This document shows, one piece after another, positions 1 through 8,257 of a stretch of DNA of 64,000 nucleotides. Under the pieces are notes generated by a model. The model had not been told where the DNA came from. It made no database searches and was given only the letters and a program-made list of their open reading frames with translations. Position 1 is the first letter of the stretch; every line of letters starts with the position of its first letter. The position numbers and the translations under genes were made by a program. Location: positions 46,855 through 110,854 of the forward strand of contig NZ_PNBY01000046.1 of the NCBI RefSeq assembly GCF_005886875.1, read 5' to 3'. The stretch is from Pseudoalteromonas aurantia. GTDB lineage: Bacteria; Pseudomonadota; Gammaproteobacteria; Enterobacterales; Alteromonadaceae.

Positions 1-64
1 CAACAATATAAATAACATGCTGACCGAGCTATTTATTGCTGAAACAGAAGGTGAACCTGCGTAA
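1..64 (+). CDS. C-terminal end of an upstream gene (partial)
   Basis: Only the last 20 codons are inside the window, ending in TAA at 62-64. The tail reads ...TEGEPA and is too short to identify. Its stop codon overlaps the ATG of the next gene (TAATG), so the two are translationally coupled and belong to one operon. Confidence 0.6.
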   Translation, partial: NNINNMLTELFIAETEGEPA

Positions 65-1176
65 TGATTTTAACAGATGCTTACGCGAGCTTAGACAATT
101 TCTTGCCCGGGTTGAAAGAGAAATTAGCGTCGCAAAATTTTAGTGATAACGAAGCTGAGCATAGTCCTGTCATCAGTTGGTTTAAAGACAGTGGTGGTTG
201 TCGCTTAATGGTTAAAAAGTGTTATGGAGGCCTCGAGTTAACCCCGTGGCAAGGTGTTTTGGTTCAGCTTGGGTTAGGGGCATTGTCTCCGTCTTTGGCC
301 ATTGGTGCGGGTATGCATCAGTTTTCTATTGCAACATTGCAAGAAATGGCTAAAACCAGTACCGGTTTAGAGTCGCTCTTATTAGAGGCAATTGCTAAAA
401 ATGATTTGTTGGTGTCATCGGCGTTTAGTGAAGGCAATACGTCTAAAAGTATCCTTAAAAGCCAGATCATTGCTAAACCAAGTGGAAAAGGGTTTATTGT
501 AACGGGCACTAAAAAGCCCTGTAGTTTAGCCCATGATATGGACTTATTAACGGCGAGTGTACGTGTTGAACCTGAAGACACAGACCCTTATTTTGCGGTT
601 GCACTCATTCATAAAGAGAATGACGGCGTTAATGTAGAGCAGTTTTGGGACGCAAACTTTCTCAAAGCCAGTCAAAGTGAAGCGGTAAAGCTAAATGAGG
701 TGTATGTACCTCATAGTATGCTTGTTAATGTCGATGAGAACATGGCTTATCACGCGCATATTTGTGGCTTTGTGTGGTTTGAGTTACTGACAACTGCATC
801 GTATCTAGGCATGGTGTACGGGCTTGTGGACGAAGCGAAAAAGCGTGGGCGCTTGTGTGATCAAGAGACCGTGGCAGCTTATATCAAGCTTGATACGGGG
901 GCGCTTGCACTAAAAGCAATTACGTATGATATGCATGATCAAACGCAAGATACATTATCGCAAGTGTTAGCCTGTCGCTATCATTTACAAGAGGTGCTAA
1001 CGCAAGTTACTGCACAGGTAATGGAAAAAGTCGGGGGTCTTAATTATATTGGTGATAACTATTTCTCAAGTATAGCGCAGACAATACACGCTTTTAATTT
1101 TCACCCGCCTGCTAAGCACAGTATGTTAGCGCCACTGGCCGCATATTACGATAATCAACCTTTGGTAATGGTATAA
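64..1176 (+). CDS. Acyl-CoA dehydrogenase-like protein
   Basis: A 370-residue protein with the overall plan of acyl-CoA dehydrogenases: an N-terminal helical part, a central beta domain (about residues 120-220, with segments such as GFIVTGTKKPCS that resemble the flavin-binding region), and a C-terminal helical bundle. The family oxidises acyl thioesters with FAD. The classical central flavin motif is weak here and the protein is slightly short for the family, so it may act on a carrier-bound or unusual substrate. It is coupled to the upstream gene by a TAATG overlap and is followed after 2 nt by a formyltransferase-fold gene, which suggests a biosynthetic operon extending left of the window. 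Confidence 0.7.
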   Translation: MILTDAYASLDNFLPGLKEKLASQNFSDNEAEHSPVISWFKDSGGCRLMVKKCYGGLELTPWQGVLVQLGLGALSPSLAIGAGMHQFSIATLQEMAKTSTGLESLLLEAIAKNDLLVSSAFSEGNTSKSILKSQIIAKPSGKGFIVTGTKKPCSLAHDMDLLTASVRVEPEDTDPYFAVALIHKENDGVNVEQFWDANFLKASQSEAVKLNEVYVPHSMLVNVDENMAYHAHICGFVWFELLTTASYLGMVYGLVDEAKKRGRLCDQETVAAYIKLDTGALALKAITYDMHDQTQDTLSQVLACRYHLQEVLTQVTAQVMEKVGGLNYIGDNYFSSIAQTIHAFNFHPPAKHSMLAPLAAYYDNQPLVMV

Positions 1177-1178
1177 AA

Positions 1179-2006
1179 ATGCGAATTGCACTTTCTAATA
1201 TAGAAAATGTTGCAACTCAAAACGCGATGGTAACGGTATTGCGCCGTTACCATCGCGATATAAAGTTAGTAATATTAAGTGATCCATACTCCCAAAAAAA
1301 TGGTGGTTTTTTTACTCAGTTTGCTCGTAATTTACGATTGCGCGGTATGGGGTTTGTCAATTACTTGTGTATTAAGATGACCGCAATGCCGATTATGCGT
1401 TTTGTTGCGAAGGTGTTTGGTAAAAAGCCTTTACCTAGTATTGAGCAAGTGTGTGCTGAATATCAGATACTCTGTATTAAAGTGAAAGATATTAATTCAA
1501 AAGAAGCTGTGGCTGAGGTAAAGCGCCAGCATATAGATTTATTATCCATATTTTATTTTGATCAGATTTTACATGAGGTAATGATAGAGGCCCCGAAAAT
1601 TGGGGTTGTGAATTTCCATCCAGCATTTTTGCCAAGTTGTAGAGGTTTGTTCCCTATATTGTTTAGTTATTTATATAATGAACAAAAATATGGCTTGTCA
1701 GCACATTGGGTGACGAATACAGAAATAGATGCGGGCCCATTAATTGCGCAATGTGCTATCGAGTGCCATGAGCCAAGCAGTTTACTGCAATTAGATCGTA
1801 CTGTATGCGATCAATTCACTGTATTTTATCCGCAAGTAATGGCATTGTTATCTGATGACTTGAATACACTTTCACCGCACTCTAGTGCTACTGAAAGTTA
1901 TTATTCTTATCCTAATAAAGCACACTTAAAAGAGTTAAAAGTGCGACAGTTACCGTTTTTACGTGTAGGTGATATTGCTAAAATGATGTTGGACAGTTCT
2001 CAATAA
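1179..2006 (+). CDS. Formyltransferase-family enzyme
   Basis: A 275-residue protein with the catalytic signature of 10-formyltetrahydrofolate-dependent formyltransferases: an NFHPAFLPSCRG segment at about residues 146-157 (the usual Asn and His) and TEIDAGPL about 40 residues later (the usual Asp). It lacks the C-terminal OB domain of methionyl-tRNA formyltransferase, and purN and fmt neighbours are absent, so a housekeeping role is unlikely. Placement 2 nt after an acyl-CoA-dehydrogenase-like gene points to N-formylation, or a related one-carbon transfer, of an amine in a secondary pathway. The substrate is not identifiable. Confidence 0.72.
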   Translation: MRIALSNIENVATQNAMVTVLRRYHRDIKLVILSDPYSQKNGGFFTQFARNLRLRGMGFVNYLCIKMTAMPIMRFVAKVFGKKPLPSIEQVCAEYQILCIKVKDINSKEAVAEVKRQHIDLLSIFYFDQILHEVMIEAPKIGVVNFHPAFLPSCRGLFPILFSYLYNEQKYGLSAHWVTNTEIDAGPLIAQCAIECHEPSSLLQLDRTVCDQFTVFYPQVMALLSDDLNTLSPHSSATESYYSYPNKAHLKELKVRQLPFLRVGDIAKMMLDSSQ

Positions 2007-2098
2007 GGCCGTTCGAGCTAATTACATTAAGCATAAATTTATGCCTATCGTGGGCGTTGAGTCTTTAAACGGTCATTTTGATACAACAAGGAACCACA

Positions 2099-3154
2099 GT
2101 GAAGTTACTCGTTCTCTTACTTAATGTTTTATGGTGCAGCTATGTTGTTGCGGCGGATGAAAAAAAGTCACTGCCTATCGCGGCATATACTTTAAAACTT
2201 GAGCCAGGTTATACACAAATGCGCGCCGTGACGGGCAAAGTCATTAAGCAACATGAAGCAAGTTTGAGCTTCGAGTTTTCAGGTAAGGTTCAATCGATAC
2301 ACTTTGATCAAGGTGATTGGGTTGATGCAGGGCAAGTGATCGCCACCCAAGACACCCAGCTCCTTGAAATTGAAAAGTTGCAATTGGAAGCAGAGAAAGC
2401 AAAGCTCTATGCGCAATTAAAATTGGCGAAAATAGAGCAAAAACGATTTGAGAAACTGAGTAAAAAGAATTATTCGGCAGCCCAGCAACTTGATGAATTG
2501 ACTACAAAAATTGAAGTTATTTCAGCTGAACATGCGTTATTGGATGCTAATTTACAGTCTGTAGCAATTAGACTGAACAAGTCACAATTAATAGCTCCGT
2601 TTTCAGGATTGATAGCGCAAAGGCATGTACATTTGGGGGAAATTGCAAGTCCTAGTAAGACGATGGTGACGTTATTCGAACAGAACAAATCTCAAGTTGT
2701 TTTAGGCGTGCCTATGTCTTTACAACACTCGATTAATGACACTATGACGGTTGCCGTATCACAAGAACAATACCGCGCAAAATTATTGAGCCGTGGTGCA
2801 CAAGTTGATAGCTTATCGCGTACCTTGATGATGCGCTTTGAATTGCCAGACGACGCGCGGGTTTATGCAGGTGAACTTGCACGTATGGTCATAACCACTT
2901 TTACAGAACAACCTGGTTTTTGGATCCCACTGAGCGCTTTAACAGACGGAGTACGAGGTACTTGGCAAGTATATGGTGTAAAAGATCAAACAATAAACTC
3001 AATTGGGGTAAATGTGCACTATACCGATGGAGAATATGCCTATGTGAGTGGGGCATTGAGTGAGCATCCTGTGATTGTGGCGAATGGATTACACAAAGTA
3101 GCTGCGGATATTAAGGTAGAAGTCGTTCAAACGCTTAGTAGCCGGAGTTTGTAG
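2099..3154 (+). CDS. RND efflux periplasmic adaptor (membrane fusion protein)
   Basis: A 351-residue membrane-fusion protein that would bridge the downstream RND pump to an outer-membrane channel. I chose the GTG at 2099 because AAGGA lies 6 nt upstream and the product then begins with a signal peptide (KLLVLLLNVLWCSYVVAA). A TTG start 7 codons earlier is also open. The lipoyl/barrel-sandwich part is at about residues 50-85 (KVQSIHFDQGDWVDAGQVIA), followed by an alpha-helical hairpin (about 85-160) and a beta-barrel domain. The pump gene starts 1 nt after its stop codon. No outer-membrane channel gene follows. Confidence 0.88.
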   Translation: MKLLVLLLNVLWCSYVVAADEKKSLPIAAYTLKLEPGYTQMRAVTGKVIKQHEASLSFEFSGKVQSIHFDQGDWVDAGQVIATQDTQLLEIEKLQLEAEKAKLYAQLKLAKIEQKRFEKLSKKNYSAAQQLDELTTKIEVISAEHALLDANLQSVAIRLNKSQLIAPFSGLIAQRHVHLGEIASPSKTMVTLFEQNKSQVVLGVPMSLQHSINDTMTVAVSQEQYRAKLLSRGAQVDSLSRTLMMRFELPDDARVYAGELARMVITTFTEQPGFWIPLSALTDGVRGTWQVYGVKDQTINSIGVNVHYTDGEYAYVSGALSEHPVIVANGLHKVAADIKVEVVQTLSSRSL

Positions 3155-3155
3155 T

Positions 3156-6100
3156 ATGCCGTTTTTATTTTCCAACGGTCGATTGCAAGCGTTAGTGATT
3201 GCACTGCTGATTGTGACTGGCTTTTCAGCGCTGAATAATTTACCGCGTAGCGAAGACCCCAGGATCATTAATCGATTTGCCATTATTTCCACTTATTTGC
3301 CCGGCGCAACAGCAAGCCGTGTTGAAGCTCAAGTAACTGAAAAGCTGGAGCTAAAGCTTAAGTCTCAAGCCGAAATAAAAAATATGATTGGCATGTCGCG
3401 TGCTGGTATATCGGTTATCAGCATTGAATTAAAAGATGAAGTGACAGAGGTGATCCCGGTATGGTCCAGGTTACGGGATTTGCTCGCCGATGCGCAATCT
3501 CAGCTACCTGAGCAGGCGAGTTTACCTGTGCTTGAAGACGATAGAGGTTACGCTTATACCAAAATTGTTGCCATTACTGGTAAGGAGAGTCAATCGTCGT
3601 TAATGAGCTTGAATCGCTATGCGAAAGAGTTAAAAAACCAGCTTACCAATACCTCTGGTGTTGAGGTTGTGCATTTATTCGGAGGAATTGAAGAGGAGAT
3701 CAGAGTTACCTACGATACAGACAAAGCGGCAATCGCAGGTGTGTCGTTGCAGCACATCGCTGATGCTATTCGAGGCGCAGACCCAAAAGTAGCCGCGGGG
3801 GCATTGATCAATAGTCAAGCGCACTTGCAGATTGAATTAAGTGGTACGTTTGACTCATTGGCACGTATTGCGGCGATCCCACTGTCTAGTAATGATGATA
3901 TTGCACAATTTGTATTGGCTGATGTGGCAACGGTTAGTCGAGAGGTGCGCTCACCTCGCAGGGAAATAGCACTGGTTAATGGTCAGCAAGGGATTTTTTT
4001 AGGAATAAGAATGCAGCCCGATTTTCGGGTAGATCGTTGGTCAGAAATGATTGACGATAGTTTAGATCGTTTTGAAAAATCGCTGCCTAATAGCATTAAT
4101 TTACACAATGTATTTGATCAAAAAGTCTATACCGAAGCGCGGCTCGGTGAATTAATTGAGAATATTGCCGTTGGGTTCGTACTGATCCTCACCGTATTGT
4201 TATTAACTTTGGGGTTTAAAGCGGCCGTTATTGTTGGCATCGCATTACCGTTAACGGTGTTGTTTACGCTTGGTTGTATGAATATGTATGGGTTACCTAT
4301 TCATCAAATGTCAGTGACTGGATTAGTGGTAGCACTGGGGATCATGGTAGATAATGCGATTGTTATCACTGACTCAATTGCACGTTTCCGACAACAGGGA
4401 ATGACGGCTTTAAAGGCAGTGGAAAAAGCGGTCAATCATTTCTGGCTACCTCTACTGAGTTCCACTTTGACAACTATTTTAGCCTTTGCGCCCATAGTAC
4501 TTATGCCGGGACAATCAGGTGAATTTGTTGGCGGAATAGCGTTGAGCGTTATTTTTGCTTTAGTGGGTTCTTATGTCATCTCTCACTCACTTATTGCAGT
4601 TTTTGCGGGGCGGTTTCTGCCTGACAAGAACCAGCAGGGCATATTTCATAATGGTATTTGTTTACCGCGTCTCTCTGAGCGCTTCAAAGCGTTGTTGTAT
4701 TTCGCTATTGAGCGCCCAAGAAGAACCATTTTAGTGGTAATGATACTCCCTATTGCTGGTTTTTTTGGTGCTAGTCAACTAACGGAACAGTTTTTCCCCT
4801 CGGCTGATAGAGACATGTTTCATATTGAGGTGAGGCTATCGGCTAATAGTAGTATTGCTGCGACACGAAGAAATGTGGCGCAGATGTCGGAATTTATCCT
4901 TGAGCATGAGGGAATAGAGCAATTAAACTGGATGGTTGGTAATAATATCCCCTTGTTCTATTACAATTTAATGCAGCGTGATAAAGGCGCAAAAAATTAT
5001 GCACAAGCTATGGTGAAGGTAACAGACTTTGAAACAGCCAATACACTCATCAAAAAGCTGCAATATGGATTAGATAGAGAGTTTCCTCAAGCGCAAACAC
5101 TGGTGCGCAAACTAGAGCAAGGGCCGCCGTTTAATGCGCCGATAGAATTGCGAGTCTATGGGCCTAATTTATCGGTATTAGGTGAAATAGGGCAAAGTTT
5201 GCGCTCAGAACTCATTGCACATCAGCAAATAACACACACAAGAACGACTTTGGAGTCGGGCAGTGCAAAGGTAGTGCTAAATGCAGATGAGTCTCTCCTA
5301 AGCCACACTGGTGTGAAGTTAACCGATATTGCGACTGTACTCCAAGCCCAGTTAGAAGGGGTCGTTGTGGCATCGCTTCTTGAGAAAACAGAAACAGTAC
5401 CTGTTAGGTTGCGTACTTCACAAGCGCAGAGTAACTCAATAGACGATTTATACGCGACTCAGTTTATGAGTGCTCAACCATTGTTGTTAGGCACATTTGC
5501 GCAAGTTAACTTAAAACCTGAACAAAGTACGATTCATCGTCGCAATGGCGAACGGGTCAATGTTGTTGAAGCCTTTCTTGAGACGGGCGTCTTACCACAA
5601 GCAGTACTAAATGAAATCCAGCAACAATTGCAAGCGGTACAGCACACACTGCCGGCGGGGTACCGTATTGAAATAGGCGGGGAGTCACAACAACGAGATG
5701 AAGCTGTTGGCGTATTACTGGGGCAAGTAGGGGTTATCGCGGTGCTGCTTATTACTATATTAGTATTAACGTTTAACTCTTTCACTACAACGTTGGTCAT
5801 ACTCGTGACGGCGGTACAGTCAGCTCTGCTTGGCTTATTGAGTGTGTATATTGCAGGCTATCCGTTTGGTTTTACCGTGATCATTGCATTGTTAGGCTTA
5901 ATGGGATTAGCCATTAACGCGGCAATCGTTATTTTATCTGAGTTAAAAGCCAATAATGCTGGTAGCGATGTGCAAAAAGTGGTGCACAGTGTGATGACCT
6001 GTACGCGCCATATTAGTTCTACGACCATTACGACAGTTGGTGGGTTTATGCCTCTAATTTTGGCTGGAGGTGGCTTCTGGCCGCCCTTTGCTGTTGCGAT

Positions 6101-6221
6101 AGCGGGTGGTACAGTATTGACGACGGTGTTGTCTTTTTTCTTTGTGCCTGCAGTGTATAAATTATGTATAAAAGCTGCACCTTTAAGCGATATAGAGCCT
6201 GTAGTCATGAGCAGCAAGTAA
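3156..6221 (+). CDS. RND efflux pump, inner-membrane subunit
   Basis: A 1021-residue proton-driven pump of the AcrB/MexB superfamily, the usual length for the family. The N-terminal segment forms TM1, a large periplasmic loop follows, and a cluster of membrane segments at about residues 330-480 includes GIMVDNAIVITDSI, the TM4 signature with proton-relay aspartate. The pattern repeats in the second half. PLFYY and FNAPIELRVYG lie in the porter region. With the preceding adaptor it forms a two-gene efflux unit, plausibly for the product of the truncated upstream operon. Divergent RND pumps of this kind (about 1020 residues, GLPIHQMSVTGLVVALGIMVD) often export small lipophilic compounds; substrate is unknown. 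Confidence 0.92.
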   Translation: MPFLFSNGRLQALVIALLIVTGFSALNNLPRSEDPRIINRFAIISTYLPGATASRVEAQVTEKLELKLKSQAEIKNMIGMSRAGISVISIELKDEVTEVIPVWSRLRDLLADAQSQLPEQASLPVLEDDRGYAYTKIVAITGKESQSSLMSLNRYAKELKNQLTNTSGVEVVHLFGGIEEEIRVTYDTDKAAIAGVSLQHIADAIRGADPKVAAGALINSQAHLQIELSGTFDSLARIAAIPLSSNDDIAQFVLADVATVSREVRSPRREIALVNGQQGIFLGIRMQPDFRVDRWSEMIDDSLDRFEKSLPNSINLHNVFDQKVYTEARLGELIENIAVGFVLILTVLLLTLGFKAAVIVGIALPLTVLFTLGCMNMYGLPIHQMSVTGLVVALGIMVDNAIVITDSIARFRQQGMTALKAVEKAVNHFWLPLLSSTLTTILAFAPIVLMPGQSGEFVGGIALSVIFALVGSYVISHSLIAVFAGRFLPDKNQQGIFHNGICLPRLSERFKALLYFAIERPRRTILVVMILPIAGFFGASQLTEQFFPSADRDMFHIEVRLSANSSIAATRRNVAQMSEFILEHEGIEQLNWMVGNNIPLFYYNLMQRDKGAKNYAQAMVKVTDFETANTLIKKLQYGLDREFPQAQTLVRKLEQGPPFNAPIELRVYGPNLSVLGEIGQSLRSELIAHQQITHTRTTLESGSAKVVLNADESLLSHTGVKLTDIATVLQAQLEGVVVASLLEKTETVPVRLRTSQAQSNSIDDLYATQFMSAQPLLLGTFAQVNLKPEQSTIHRRNGERVNVVEAFLETGVLPQAVLNEIQQQLQAVQHTLPAGYRIEIGGESQQRDEAVGVLLGQVGVIAVLLITILVLTFNSFTTTLVILVTAVQSALLGLLSVYIAGYPFGFTVIIALLGLMGLAINAAIVILSELKANNAGSDVQKVVHSVMTCTRHISSTTITTVGGFMPLILAGGGFWPPFAVAIAGGTVLTTVLSFFFVPAVYKLCIKAAPLSDIEPVVMSSK

Positions 6222-6383
6222 ATGGGCTTATGAGGGGTTAACAACATAAGTGCGTTTATTGAATAATAACACTTCGTATTTTTCGATGTTATTAACTGTA
6301 ATAATATGATTTTATTTTATTATCAGACAGGTAAACTGGCTTTGTTTTCACACTTATCCCTCATCACTACCCATGATGTGTTT

Positions 6384-6411
6384 GGCCGCTTTTGCGGCCT
6401 TTTTTCTTTTT
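6384..6411 (+). terminator. Rho-independent terminator after the RND operon
   Basis: A perfect GGCCGC/GCGGCC stem (6384-6389 with 6394-6399) with a TTTT loop, followed by TTTTTTCTTTTT (6400-6411). It lies about 160 nt downstream of the pump stop codon and should end the left operon. The rest of the gap from 6222 to 6596 is AT-rich with nothing else recognised. Confidence 0.9.
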
Positions 6412-6596
6412 AGCATATTATTTATATTTAGTGCTTAGTGCTTGTCTACACATAAGGATAATACGCAAATATCTGTACTTAATATGGTATGAGTTTTGAA
6501 ATTGGTCAGCGAAATACTTTTTGGGAACACCATGAATATTTAGTTGGCTGATACGTTTGATATGCATTTAGGTGAATTTGTGAATAAGGTTATTTA

Positions 6597-6635
6597 GAGA
6601 ATATGTATCAGCGCTATGTGCTAATACATATTCTC
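6597..6635. terminator. 12-bp inverted repeat downstream of the accessory-protein pseudogene
   Basis: GAGAATATGTAT at 6597-6608 pairs perfectly with 6624-6635 across a 15-nt loop. It sits just beyond the second stop codon (6645) of the minus-strand pseudogene, the place expected for a terminator, although there is no clear U-tract. Confidence 0.45.
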
Positions 6636-6644
6636 ACGCGTTTA

Positions 6645-7070
6645 TTACTCTGTTTCTACTGCATCTGGCTTCATGCCAAGTTGCGCTGATATAACACTAT
6701 CAAGGTTTTGAACTTGAGTAAGCACAAGCGATAGATCCATTGTTTGGTCTTCTATTTTGAAAATTGCGTGTTGTTCTTACGTATAAATCAACGAAAGTCC
6801 TAATGAGTCAGCGATTTTCTGAGCAACGACATAGGTTGGCAGTTTAGCCACAACTTCACCGGTTAATGTATACGTCTCATGAGAATTAAGCTCTGCTACT
6901 TGGTCGCCAACGTAAAGTGCAGGGGATAGAACTGTTCCTTCACCTTTTGCAAAAGATTGGCCGTTTGAAAGGAATGTGTGATTCGATAATTGCACAGGCT
7001 CTGCAATCAAGATTTCCTCTGCTGTTACTTGTGCCATAAAAACGAGCGCTGGGATTAATAATGCTTTCAT
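6645..7070 (-). pseudogene. Secreted accessory (chaperone-like) protein, interrupted by an in-frame stop
   Basis: Translation starts at 7070 with a signal peptide (MKALLIPALVFMAQVTAEE) and runs 97 residues to a TAA at 6777-6779. Reading on in the same frame gives another 43 sense codons with similar composition (EQHAIFKIEDQTMDLS..., ending DAVETE) before a second stop at 6645-6647. The full protein would be about 140 residues. That length, the signal peptide and the position 3 nt after a kexin-type protease fragment recall the ORF2 external chaperone paired with the Aeromonas sobria serine protease; this link is inferred from gene order, not a recognised motif. A nonsense mutation is the simplest reading. 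Confidence 0.6.
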
Positions 7071-7073
7071 AAT

Positions 7074-7691
7074 TTATCTCCTATTTATGACCGATGAAAC
7101 GGATTTTCCAAGAAGTAAGTGTGCCATCTTCTTGGTTATTTCTATGTGTAAAGTGTACGTTAGGCTTGCCTGATGCTGAAAGACTAAAGGTGAATTTTCA
7201 TTTTGGCCTTGCGTATCAATGAGGCGTAACGTCCATAAGCCGTTAGCTGACTCGCCATAGAAGTTATGAGACAGTATTTGAGTTTCGGTAAAACCTGAAC
7301 GACCAAAAATAGTCCCAGTACGCGGTGTCATGACTACACTACGTGTCCCTGATGGAGATATGAGCTCTACGGCAACATCTCGGTTGTTTGTATGATCAGT
7401 ATTTAGCTGAATTTGAACGGTTTCTACAGTGAGTTCTTCTGGTTGTTCAAAATGGCTGTCAACATCCGTCAGTGTGCCGTCAGGGATCAGGATATTGGCA
7501 ACAGTAGTGTGCCAATCGGTGATCTTTAAAGGTGGTAGAGCTGCCTTTAAAGGGTTTGCGGTTTTATTGACTGACTCTAAGTCGTTACCAATACTGTTGC
7601 CGGTGATATATGTTTGATCTCTTGATCTCTTGAACTCGGTCACTTTTCTTCTCAAATATCTGCTTTTCTCTCGCGCGCTACTTTGCACCAA
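7074..7691 (-). pseudogene. Kexin-type subtilisin protease, 5'-truncated (only the P domain left)
   Basis: The 205-residue reading frame contains a proprotein-convertase P (homo B) domain at about residues 55-190: VANILIPDG, VQIQLNTDHTN, VAVELISPSGT, and the typical FYGESANGLWTLRLID segment. No subtilisin catalytic Asp, His or Ser motif precedes it. The frame opens only with a TTG lacking a good ribosome site, and about 40 nt further upstream there are stops. In normal members the P domain follows a catalytic domain of roughly 350 residues. I read this as the surviving 3' end of a secreted protease gene, with the missing part replaced by the small gene facing it at 7794. Confidence 0.72.
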
Positions 7692-7793
7692 ATTGTTGAT
7701 GCTGGTTTTATGTTCACTGGTTCAGAGTTAATTAAATATATCAGCGTAAAATGCGACTTCTTTGAAAAAAGCAAACTAGAAAGTAGTGTTGTT

Positions 7794-8015
7794 ATGGCAA
7801 TTGTAATTAGTAGTGTGCTGTTGTTCGTGTTGTCGGTAAGTGTCTTAATGAGTGCCATTGTATATAAAAAAACTAATCTAAAAAGGGCTGGGTTATTTGG
7901 CTTGCTGGTGAGTTTTGTATTAATAGGAAGTAGTTATTACGGTGATTTTTGGCAAATGGACGGATGTTTAGACAGCGGTGGTAGGTATAATGAAACCTTG
8001 AAGGTGTGTGAGTAA
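7794..8015 (+). CDS. Small two-TM membrane protein of unknown function
   Basis: From the ATG at 7794 this gives 73 residues with two hydrophobic stretches (IVISSVLLFVLSVSVLMSAIV and LFGLLVSFVLIGSSYY) and a C-terminal tail with two cysteines (DGCLDSGGRYNETLKVCE). A GAAAG about 10 nt upstream supports this start. The frame is open further left to a TTG at 7683, but that extension has poor signals and overlaps the protease fragment. The cysteine tail resembles those of small hypothetical envelope proteins of marine gammaproteobacteria. Function unknown. Confidence 0.55.
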   Translation: MAIVISSVLLFVLSVSVLMSAIVYKKTNLKRAGLFGLLVSFVLIGSSYYGDFWQMDGCLDSGGRYNETLKVCE

Positions 8016-8257
8016 GCTTAACGGGTTTCAAGTTGCGGTATTTTTAGTGCGAAGAGGCGCTTAGATCTACCGCATTTCAACGCGCTCAGGAAAAAAGTAA
8101 TTTATTTCTGCCGCGATTGGCAATTAACCCAAGACTATTGCCGCGAAAAAGTCGATAATTACGTTAATTTAGATTTGCTTGCTCGCAGGCTGTGTGTGTC
8201 TATGTTTTAACATGATATACGTTACGTCGCGCGCAACACCAAACGTGGAATACCTCA

